Assembly (NCBI GenBank): GCA_003164675.1
Contig: PLTX01000093.1
Span: forward strand, 30,636-74,128
DNA from: Verrucomicrobiota bacterium
Lineage (GTDB): Bacteria > Verrucomicrobiota > Verrucomicrobiia > Palsa-1439
Length of the DNA stretch: 43,493 nt
Reading direction: 5' to 3'
The position numbers and the translations under genes were made by a program. Under the pieces are notes generated by a model, which saw only the letters and a program-made list of their open reading frames with translations, searched no databases and had not been told where the DNA came from. Shown here one piece after another: positions 26,103-33,561 of the stretch (the first letter of the stretch is position 1; every line of letters starts with the position of its first letter).

Positions 26103-26457
26103 GTCGGATTAGCAAAGCCGCATTTGTTTGGATAATGGGCACAAAGAGTGTGGGACGTGCGGCAGAACAACTGAGCGTCCGGCTTTGTAGGTGGGCCGGA
26201 GCGAAATGCGGTAGTTGGCGGGAAAAGTGCGGGCTGCCAACAAGTGCGGAGCCTTGTCGGAAAAATCAAGGTAGAGGGAATGGTGGGACGAAAGGGTATA
26301 TGGGATTGTTATACGGTCTGATGCACGGAGTGGGAGCCCGCATGGAACGGGCATACGGGTTTATGCGTTCCGCAGGGCTGGTACTGGGCTTATTGCATTT
26401 CGGGAGTCGGCAACTTCATGTCGTCCCGGTCAACCAACGGGTTTTCCATCCACGAGC
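26103..26457 (+). other. 355-bp gap, probably non-coding
   Basis: One 120-codon frame (26099-26461) fills the gap exactly: it opens with GTG overlapping the antiterminator stop and closes overlapping the next ATG. Its product is rich in Arg, Cys and Trp, has no domain and no ribosome-binding site, and the DNA is lower in GC than the flanking genes. I favour leader or spacer DNA over a gene. No clear promoter or terminator is visible. Confidence 0.5.
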
Positions 26458-27285
26458 ATGAATCTCCTGCAACAACAACCTCAGGTTCGGAGATCACCGA
26501 GCAGTGATTCAGCGCGAATTCCCCGCTGGAAGCGGGCATTGGACATTGTGTGCATCTTGATCGCGTCGCCGGTTCTGCTCCCGGTCATGGCGGTGATCTC
26601 GGCGCTGATCAAGCTTGGGTCCAAGGGGCCCATTCTGTTTCACCAAGAACGAATTGGCCACCTTGGCCAGCGCTTCATGTGCTTGAAGTTCCGGACGATG
26701 GAGACCGACGCGGATGCCTCCGTTCACGAGGGGCATTGCGCCCGGTTGATCGATTCTGATCTTCCGATGGTCAAGATGGATTCGCACGGAGACTCGAGGG
26801 TTGTTCCGTTTGGGCGGCAACTGCGTGCGACCGGGCTGGATGAATTGCCGCAGGTTATCAACGTGCTTCGAGGGGACATGAGCCTGGTTGGGCCGCGTCC
26901 CTGCCTGCCATGCGAGTACGACCGGCACCTCGACTGGCAGAAGGAGCGATACAACACCCTGCCTGGCCTGACAGGCCTCTGGCAGGTGTCCGGGAAGAAT
27001 ACCACCACCTTCAATCAAATGATTCGTTTTGATCTACAATACGATCGAAAGAAATCTCCGTGGTTGGACCTGATCATCATGCTGCGGACTATTCCCGCTG
27101 TGATCGTTCAGGTCCAGGAAATTAGGAACAACGAGAAGTCGTCAGGGCGGCCCACGCGGAAGATGGGTAGTCCTCTCAAACCGATCAGCCAACCGATCGC
27201 CTTCACTGAACGGATTCCCGGCGGCACCCCCGTACCGGGCGCGGAATCCATCATCGTCCAGGAGGAATTATGGCGAAGCAAATAA
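26458..27285 (+). CDS. Initiating undecaprenyl-phosphate sugar-1-phosphate transferase
   Basis: Transfers a sugar-1-phosphate from a nucleotide sugar to undecaprenyl phosphate at the inner membrane, starting repeat-unit assembly. 275 aa, the short PglC/WcaJ-C-type core. One N-terminal membrane helix (RALDIVCILIASPVLLPVM) is followed by the catalytic domain with GPILFHQERIG, FKFRTM-like LKFRTME, LDELPQVINVLRGDMSLVGP and PGLTGLWQVSGK. The C-terminal 50 residues are an extra Pro-rich tail. The start has no clear Shine-Dalgarno. Its last 16 bases overlap the oxidoreductase gene. Confidence 0.93.
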   Translation: MNLLQQQPQVRRSPSSDSARIPRWKRALDIVCILIASPVLLPVMAVISALIKLGSKGPILFHQERIGHLGQRFMCLKFRTMETDADASVHEGHCARLIDSDLPMVKMDSHGDSRVVPFGRQLRATGLDELPQVINVLRGDMSLVGPRPCLPCEYDRHLDWQKERYNTLPGLTGLWQVSGKNTTTFNQMIRFDLQYDRKKSPWLDLIIMLRTIPAVIVQVQEIRNNEKSSGRPTRKMGSPLKPISQPIAFTERIPGGTPVPGAESIIVQEELWRSK

Positions 27286-28439
27286 ACGTTGGTGTTGTCG
27301 GGTGTGGATACTGGGGGCCGAATTTGGTTCGTAACTTCCGGTCACTCTCCGATTGTCGTTTGAAAATGATGTGTGACATCAACAAGGAACGGTTGGCACA
27401 CGTTCGTTCCTTGTACCCCGACGTGGAAGGGGAAACGGATTACCGGCACATGCTCAACGGCGCGGGACTCGACGCGGTCGTCGTCGCCACCGCGGTGAGC
27501 CTGCATTATCCGATGGCCAAAGCGAGCCTGCTGGCCGGAAAGCATACGCTTATCGAGAAGCCCATGGCGTGCTCTTCCGAACAGTGTGAAGAGTTGATCG
27601 ATATCGCCAGGAAGAAGGGCCTGATCCTCATGGTGGGCCACACGTTCCTGTATTCGCCCGCGGTGCGGAAGATCAAGGAGATCATCGACACCGGGGAAGC
27701 CGGGGAAATCCGCTACATTTGCGCCCGCCGGTTGAACCTGGGTCTCTTCCAGCGAGACATTAACGTGGCCTGGGACCTGGCGCCACACGACATTGCCATT
27801 ATCCTGCACATTTTGCAGGAGCAGCCGGTGAGCCTCAATTGCCGCGGCACCGCGCATATCACGCCGGGCGTCGAAGACGTCACCACGATATGCCTGTACT
27901 TTGGCAATGAACGGTCAGCGATCATTCATAATAGTTGGATCGATCCCCGGAAGATCCGGGAAATGACGATTGTCGGCAGCAAACGTATGATCGTGTACGA
28001 TGACGTCGCCCAGCAGGAGAAAATCAAGGTGTTTGACACCCGCGTCGAACGCCCGCCGCACTACGACACGTTTGCCGAGTTCCATTACGCTTATCATTAC
28101 GGCGACATGTACGTCCCGTACATCAAACAAGAGGAGCCGCTCAAGGCGGAATGCCAGCATTTCATCGACTGCATTCATTCGGGTGCGGCGCCGCTCACCA
28201 ACGGCGACCGGGGTCTGGAACTCGTCCGGATTTTGGAAGCGGCTTCTCAATCCATCAAGAACAGCGGGGCGCCCGTGGATCTTTCGCATCGGAAGGTCAA
28301 CGGCAATGGGAATGGCAACGGGAATGGCCGCAACGACAGCACCCCGAAGAAGCACGGAGCCGCGTCCCCGTTGGGTCGCACCAAGAGGAAGCCCGCGTCA
28401 GCCAGGCGGGTCGCAAACCTCCACGCCAGCTTGATGTAG
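27270..28439 (+). CDS. Gfo/Idh/MocA-type sugar-nucleotide oxidoreductase
   Basis: NAD(P)-dependent dehydrogenase, predicted to oxidise C3 of a UDP-sugar so that it can be aminated. 389 aa. The Rossmann fold starts at VGVVGCGYWGPN (GCGYWG 11-16), has EKP at residues 96-98 (LIEKPMACS), and continues into the C-terminal alpha/beta domain (WDLAPHDIAIILH). GGAGG 4 nt before ATG 27270 fixes the start inside the previous gene. The C-terminus is a low-complexity tail with a Gly-Asn repeat (28300-28329) and a basic end, unusual for the family. With the next two genes it forms a WlbA/B/C-like trio. Confidence 0.9.
   Translation: MAKQINVGVVGCGYWGPNLVRNFRSLSDCRLKMMCDINKERLAHVRSLYPDVEGETDYRHMLNGAGLDAVVVATAVSLHYPMAKASLLAGKHTLIEKPMACSSEQCEELIDIARKKGLILMVGHTFLYSPAVRKIKEIIDTGEAGEIRYICARRLNLGLFQRDINVAWDLAPHDIAIILHILQEQPVSLNCRGTAHITPGVEDVTTICLYFGNERSAIIHNSWIDPRKIREMTIVGSKRMIVYDDVAQQEKIKVFDTRVERPPHYDTFAEFHYAYHYGDMYVPYIKQEEPLKAECQHFIDCIHSGAAPLTNGDRGLELVRILEAASQSIKNSGAPVDLSHRKVNGNGNGNGNGRNDSTPKKHGAASPLGRTKRKPASARRVANLHASLM
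28300..28329 (+). repeat. Six-base tandem repeat encoding Gly-Asn
   Basis: About five degenerate copies of GGVAAY (GGCAAT, GGGAAT, GGCAAC, GGGAAT) encode NGNGNGNGNG near the oxidoreductase C-terminus. A 6-bp unit keeps frame if it expands or contracts, so it would change only tail length. Confidence 0.6.
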
Positions 28440-28455
28440 GTTTCGTATACCGGTT

Positions 28456-28974
28456 ATGAGTGGACCACCGCCGTCTGTTCAACTGATTGCGCCGGATGTG
28501 AAGCTCGGCAAGGGCGTTCGCATTTATGGTTTTGTCAACCTGTATGGCTGCGTGATCGGAGACGACGTAAAGATTGGCTCCTTTGTCGAGATTCAAAAAG
28601 GGGTGCGCGTCGGGAACCGTTGCAAGATCTCCAGCCACACGTTCGTCTGTGAAGGCGTCACGTTGGAAGACGAGGTGTTCGTCGGGCACAACGTGACGTT
28701 CATCAATGACCGGTATCCCCAGGCTATCAACGGGGATGGGACCTTGCAGACCGAAGCGGATTGGGAGTGCCTTCCAACCGTGGTGAAACGGGGCGCCTCC
28801 ATCGGCTCCGGGGCGACCTTGCTATGTGGAATTACCATCGGGGAACGCGCGATTGTGGGTGCGGGCAGCGTCGTTACCAAGGATGTACCACCCGGCGTAG
28901 TGGTCGCGGGCAATCCGGCGCGGGTAATGCGGTCCAATGTGAAAAAGGCAACATATGCGGGTACCATTCCTTGA
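28456..28974 (+). CDS. Left-handed beta-helix N-acetyltransferase
   Basis: 172 aa hexapeptide-repeat acetyltransferase of the WlbB/WbpD type, expected to acetylate the 3-amino group of a UDP-sugar from acetyl-CoA. Repeats run from residue 10 (LGKGVRIYGFVNLYGCVIG) to about 150, with the family's TFVCEGVTLEDEVFVGHNV and FINDRYPQ loop and the end VPPGVVVAGNPARVM. It lies 16 bp after the oxidoreductase and overlaps the aminotransferase start by 20 bp, so the three are coupled. Confidence 0.92.
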   Translation: MSGPPPSVQLIAPDVKLGKGVRIYGFVNLYGCVIGDDVKIGSFVEIQKGVRVGNRCKISSHTFVCEGVTLEDEVFVGHNVTFINDRYPQAINGDGTLQTEADWECLPTVVKRGASIGSGATLLCGITIGERAIVGAGSVVTKDVPPGVVVAGNPARVMRSNVKKATYAGTIP

Positions 28975-30088
28975 TTTAAACGCCCATCACCACGCCATTC
29001 AGGACGAGATTCTGGCCGCTATTCGGGAGGTTATCGAGAGCAGTGCCTTTGCCGGCGGGCCGTTCGTCGCGAAATTCGAAGAGGATTTTGCGGCGTACTG
29101 CCACACGCGCTTTGCCGCGGGAGTGGGCAGTGGCACCGATGCGCTGTGGCTCGCGCTGATGGCCTGCGGGATCGGCGCAGGCGACGAGGTGATCACGGTC
29201 CCCAATTCGTTCCTGGCGACGGCCGAAGCCATCAGCGTTAGCGGAGCCGCACCGGTATTTGTAGACGTTAATCCACAGACGTACACGATGGACCCGGAGT
29301 TGTTGGAAGCGGCCATCACTCCGCGTACCAAGGCCATCATCCCCGTACACCTGTTTGGCCAGATGGCCGACATGGATCCGATCATGGAGATTGCGCGTCG
29401 GCGCAAACTGTTGGTGATCGAGGACGCCTGCCAGGCCCATGGTGCTGAATACAAAGGACGGAGGGCGGGCTCCATTGGCCACGCTGGCTGTTTCAGTTTT
29501 TATCCGGGAAAGAATCTCGGGGCGATGGGCGAAGCGGGGGCGGTGGTCACCAACGACCCGGCGGTCCAGGAGAAAATCCGGGTGCTGCGCGATCACGGTC
29601 AACGAGCCAAGTATCATCATTCACACATTGGCTGGAACGCGCGGATGGACGGCATTCAGGGAGCGGTCCTGCGGGTGAAATTGAAAGAGTTGGATCGAAG
29701 CAACGCGGCCCGGCGGTCGCACGCCCGGCTCTACGAGAACCACCTGGGCAATCGCGGAGACCTGATCACGCCCAAGGAAGCGGAATACGGGACGCATGTG
29801 TATCATGTGTACGCGGTGCGCGTAAAAGGTCGGGATCAACTTCAGCGCGCGCTGACCGATCGCGGCATCGCCAGTGGAATTCATTACCCGATTCCGATCC
29901 ACCTCCAGGAAGCCTATGGACATCTGAAGTTGGGCCGCGGTTCGTTTCCAGTTGTGGAACGTTGTGCGGAAGAGTTTCTTTCGCTCCCGATGTTTCCGGA
30001 ATTGACGCCGGAGCAGATCGAGACTGTCGTGCGGGAGATCAACTCCCACCTGTCGCTTGCCAAAAGCGCGCATGCGTGTGCTGTCTGA
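28955..30088 (+). CDS. DegT/DnrJ/EryC1-family sugar aminotransferase
   Basis: PLP-dependent enzyme that transfers an amino group from glutamate to a keto-sugar nucleotide. 377 aa. PLP-binding GSGTDALWLALMA, VIEDACQAHGAEYKG and the internal lysine K186 in SFYPGKNLGAMGEAG are present; FLDLNAHH and IHYPIPIHLQ are family hallmarks. AAGG lies 6 nt before the ATG. With the oxidoreductase and acetyltransferase it could make a 2,3-diacetamido-2,3-dideoxy uronic or hexose donor; the UDP-GlcNAc 6-dehydrogenase needed for the uronic form is not in the window. Confidence 0.94.
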   Translation: MRVPFLDLNAHHHAIQDEILAAIREVIESSAFAGGPFVAKFEEDFAAYCHTRFAAGVGSGTDALWLALMACGIGAGDEVITVPNSFLATAEAISVSGAAPVFVDVNPQTYTMDPELLEAAITPRTKAIIPVHLFGQMADMDPIMEIARRRKLLVIEDACQAHGAEYKGRRAGSIGHAGCFSFYPGKNLGAMGEAGAVVTNDPAVQEKIRVLRDHGQRAKYHHSHIGWNARMDGIQGAVLRVKLKELDRSNAARRSHARLYENHLGNRGDLITPKEAEYGTHVYHVYAVRVKGRDQLQRALTDRGIASGIHYPIPIHLQEAYGHLKLGRGSFPVVERCAEEFLSLPMFPELTPEQIETVVREINSHLSLAKSAHACAV

Positions 30089-31178
30089 GTGTATGGCCGT
30101 TGCCCGCGACCCGCATTTACCACCGGAGACATGCCCGAACGGCGGTCTTGTGCAGTTGGTGAATCCTCTCGAAGATTCCAGTTGGGATGACGGGTTGGTG
30201 GGCGGCCCCCATCCATCCTTTTTCCACAGCTCCGCTTGGGCCAGAGTTTTGCACGACGTGTATGGCTACACCCCCATGTATTTCGTCGTCCGGGATGCCG
30301 GACGTCTCCAATGCCTGCTGCCGATCATGGAGGTTGACAGTTGGCTCACGGGAAGACGCGGGGTATCGCTCCCCTTCACGGACGATTGTGAACCCTTATG
30401 TACGGACCCCGCAGCGTTCCATGGCCTCGTTGAGGAAGCCATGCGCCACGCCGAGGCACGGGACTGGAAATACGTGGAATGCCGTGGCGGGAAAGCGCTG
30501 TGGCCTGGCGCAATGGCCTCGACCTGTTACTACGGCCACCGACTTGGACTCGTCGATAACGAGGATGTCCTGTTCGCGAACGTCGATGGCGCAGTACGTC
30601 GCGCGATCCGGAAAGCTTACAAGAGCGGAGTCACCGTGGAAATATCGCAGGATCTGGATGCCGTACGCGCATTCTATGGCCTGCAATGCAAAACGCGAAA
30701 GAAACACGGGCTTCCGCCGCAGCCGTTTCGGTTCTTCCAGAACATTCACCAGCACATCCTGTCGCGTGATCGAGGTTTTGTCGTGTTGGCCCGGAACGAG
30801 CGGACGGCCGTGGCCGGCGCCGTTTTCTTCCACATCGGGAAACGGGCGATCTATAAATTCGGCGCATCCGACGATCGACTTCAGCACTTGCGGGCCAACA
30901 ATCTGGCGATGTGGGAAGCGATCCGCTGGTATGCAACGCACGGGTTTGATGAGTTGGATTATGGCCGGACCTCGCTGGACAACGAGGGTTTGAGGAGTTT
31001 CAAGCTGGGGTGGGGTGCCCAGGAGCGCAGCATCGAATATGTGCGGTATGACCGTCGGAGCGGCGGTTTTGTGACGGTGAAGGATGAAGCGTTTGGCTGG
31101 CATAATCGCGTGTTCCGGGTACTCCCCGGGCCGGTTTCGCGGTGGATTGGAGCCGGGCTTTACAGACACATGGCGTAG
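30072..31178 (+). CDS. FemAB/GNAT-like protein of exopolysaccharide locus
   Basis: About 368 aa, resembling the FemAB-related proteins found in exosortase-associated polysaccharide loci. It shows the double GNAT-like pattern: SFFHSSAWARVLHDVYGY, LPIMEVDSW, VRRAIRKAYKSGVTVEI, RTAVAGAVFFHIGKRAIYKF and LDYGRTSLDNEGLRSFKLGW. The start is unclear: ATG 30072 overlaps the aminotransferase end, while ATG 30093 lies just after it; neither has a good ribosome-binding site. The role, possibly aminoacyl or acyl transfer to the glycan, is inferred from the family only. Confidence 0.85.
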   Translation: MRVLSECMAVARDPHLPPETCPNGGLVQLVNPLEDSSWDDGLVGGPHPSFFHSSAWARVLHDVYGYTPMYFVVRDAGRLQCLLPIMEVDSWLTGRRGVSLPFTDDCEPLCTDPAAFHGLVEEAMRHAEARDWKYVECRGGKALWPGAMASTCYYGHRLGLVDNEDVLFANVDGAVRRAIRKAYKSGVTVEISQDLDAVRAFYGLQCKTRKKHGLPPQPFRFFQNIHQHILSRDRGFVVLARNERTAVAGAVFFHIGKRAIYKFGASDDRLQHLRANNLAMWEAIRWYATHGFDELDYGRTSLDNEGLRSFKLGWGAQERSIEYVRYDRRSGGFVTVKDEAFGWHNRVFRVLPGPVSRWIGAGLYRHMA

Positions 31179-31204
31179 GCACTATGGTGTGAGAGGTGAT
31201 CTGA

Positions 31205-33463
31205 ATGAATGATCGACAGACAATGAACCAACGGTCGCGGTTGACCCTTGATGACGTATATTACGTGCTCTTCAAGCACAAGTGGAAGATTATTACGTGT
31301 TCGACCGCGGGCCTGTTGGGAGCCGTCGCATTGGTGGCGTTCCGACCGCCGGTGTATGAATCGGAAGCCAAGCTGTTCATCCGCTACGTGCTCGATAGCA
31401 AATCTCCCTCGCCCACACCGGACGGCTCGAGAGTGATCTCATCCTATGATGGGCAGAGCGTCATCAACTCGGAAATCGAAATCCTGAACAGTCTGGATCT
31501 GGCAGAGCAGGTGGTGGATATGATCGGGCCGGATAAGATCCTTGCCAAAGTCGGTGGGGGTAAGGATCGCATTCAGGCCGCCAATGTTGTCCGCGGCGGG
31601 TTGGTGGTCGAGGTACCCAACAAGAGCAACGTGATGCGAATTCTCTTCCAGCATCCGGACCCCGACATCGTGCAACCTGTGTTGACGAGGTTGATCGACA
31701 GCTACTTCAAGAAGCACGCGGAGATTCACCAGGCGTTTGGCGTGGTGGACGATTTCCTATCGCAGGAGACAGATCAGTTGCGCGCCCAGTTGGCCCAGAC
31801 GGAGGAGGAACTTCGACGGGCGCGAAACAAGGCCGGGGTGATTTCTCTCGAAGACAGCAAGAAGGACTACACCGACCAGATTGCCAAGATACGCCAGGAG
31901 ATTTTTGATGCCGAGGCCGAGTTGGCCGAACACCAGGCAACGTTGAAGGCGATCACGCCCGCGGCGACCGGCAGAGTGGAATCGACCAACGCCGAGCCCG
32001 CCGCCGCCTCGCTGCCCGTCGACGAATACAGGAGCGTCTCGACGCGCGTCGATGAGTTGTGGAAGAAAGAACAGGAGTTGGCGGCCCAATTCACTGATGA
32101 GAACACGCTCGTCAAGGGCATACGGGCGCAGATCGCCGAAGCGGAACAATCCAAGAGGACGCTTGAAGAAAAATATCCCGCGTTGGCCCGGCTCGGCGTC
32201 TCTGTATTGAACTCGGGCGCCCAGCGTGCCGGAAACTCGGTTGACGTCGGGACGGAAACAACCCAGGTATTGGCCATCCAGACGAAGATCGAGGTCCTGA
32301 GAGGACAGCTCGACCAGATTCGCAAGGAGGCGGGCAACATGGACCAGATGGACGCAACCATCTCGGAACTGCAACGCAAGAAGAAGCTCGACGAAGCCAA
32401 CTATCAATACTTCTCCTCGAGTTTGGAACAGGCCCGCATCGACGAAGCGGTAAATCATGGAAAGATCTCTAACATCAGCAAGATTCAGGCGCCTTCCCCT
32501 CCGTTCCGCGCGCCGCCCGGCTCGCCCAAGAAGATCGCGATGATAGTCGCCGGTGGCGTGGTCCTGGGTTTGGGATGGGCATTTCTGATCGAGTTCTGCC
32601 TCGATCGCTCGGTGAAACGGCCGATTGATGTGCAGACGAAGTTGCGATTGCCGCTGTTCCTGGTCATTCCCGACGTCAACCGAAACGGACACCGGCGACT
32701 CGCCAAGGTGGACAAGGACAAGTTGCGCGCGTTGAAGCCGGCCGACAGCGGTGTGGCGCCCCTACCAGCCGTCAGCGGCCCATGCCCGGACAATGGAAGT
32801 CACGGGATTGAGGCGTGGAGTCCGAAGCTGCCGTTACGTCCGTTCTACGAAGCGCTGCGGGACCGGTTGGTCATGTATTTCGAGGTGCGCGGCATCACGC
32901 ACAAGCCGAAGCTCATCGCCGTCACAAGCGCCGGCCATGGCGCGGGCGTCACCACCACGGCGGCTGGCCTGGCGGCCACGCTCTCGGAGACCGGGGACGG
33001 CAACGTCCTGCTGGTGGACATGAACCAGGAGCAGGGAGCGGCCCAACAGTTCTGCCAGGGACGGCCCGTGGCCAAGCTGGAGGAAGCGCTGTACAAGAAG
33101 GACAGCGCCTTGGTGCAGGACAAATTGTATGTCGTGACCGAAACCGAGGCGGCGAACGGCAGCAAGCTCCCCCGAATCCTGCCAAAGCGGTTCACGAGCC
33201 TGGTGCCAAAGCTCAAGGCTAGCGATTACGACTACATCATTTTCGACATGCCGGCGATTACGCAGACGAGCGTGACACCGCGCCTGGCCGGATTCATGGA
33301 CATGGTGTTGCTCGTCATCGAATCCGAGAAGACGGACCGCCAACTCGTTCAACAGAGCTGCGCGTTGCTCGCGGAATCGAAAGCCACCGTCTCCGCGGTT
33401 TTGACCAAAACCCACACCTACGTACCGCCGCGACTGCACCAGGAATTCCTGAGCGACTCCTGA
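31205..33463 (+). CDS. Wzz-type chain-length protein fused to a degenerate BY-kinase domain
   Basis: 752 aa polysaccharide co-polymerase. A cytosolic N-terminus, membrane helix at about 30-50, periplasmic Wzz domain with long coiled coils (about 60-430), second helix near 441-465 (KKIAMIVAGGVVLGLGWAF), then a cytosolic BY-kinase-like domain (about 560-720). In that domain the Walker A reads GHGAGVTTT at 577-585, so the expected lysine is V582; Walker A' is LLVDMNQEQ and Walker B YIIFDMPA. The C-terminal tyrosine cluster is absent, with only one late Tyr. It is probably inactive as an autokinase. The start is firm: GAGGTGAT lies 6 nt before the ATG. Confidence 0.93.
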   Translation: MNDRQTMNQRSRLTLDDVYYVLFKHKWKIITCSTAGLLGAVALVAFRPPVYESEAKLFIRYVLDSKSPSPTPDGSRVISSYDGQSVINSEIEILNSLDLAEQVVDMIGPDKILAKVGGGKDRIQAANVVRGGLVVEVPNKSNVMRILFQHPDPDIVQPVLTRLIDSYFKKHAEIHQAFGVVDDFLSQETDQLRAQLAQTEEELRRARNKAGVISLEDSKKDYTDQIAKIRQEIFDAEAELAEHQATLKAITPAATGRVESTNAEPAAASLPVDEYRSVSTRVDELWKKEQELAAQFTDENTLVKGIRAQIAEAEQSKRTLEEKYPALARLGVSVLNSGAQRAGNSVDVGTETTQVLAIQTKIEVLRGQLDQIRKEAGNMDQMDATISELQRKKKLDEANYQYFSSSLEQARIDEAVNHGKISNISKIQAPSPPFRAPPGSPKKIAMIVAGGVVLGLGWAFLIEFCLDRSVKRPIDVQTKLRLPLFLVIPDVNRNGHRRLAKVDKDKLRALKPADSGVAPLPAVSGPCPDNGSHGIEAWSPKLPLRPFYEALRDRLVMYFEVRGITHKPKLIAVTSAGHGAGVTTTAAGLAATLSETGDGNVLLVDMNQEQGAAQQFCQGRPVAKLEEALYKKDSALVQDKLYVVTETEAANGSKLPRILPKRFTSLVPKLKASDYDYIIFDMPAITQTSVTPRLAGFMDMVLLVIESEKTDRQLVQQSCALLAESKATVSAVLTKTHTYVPPRLHQEFLSDS

Positions 33464-33561
33464 GGACGTGATCGCCTACGCCGCCGTGTCCATTGGGTCG
33501 GAGGGATTTCGATGGGAGGCATTTTGAATCCGTTCACCGAATTCCGGTTGGCCAACCGCCA

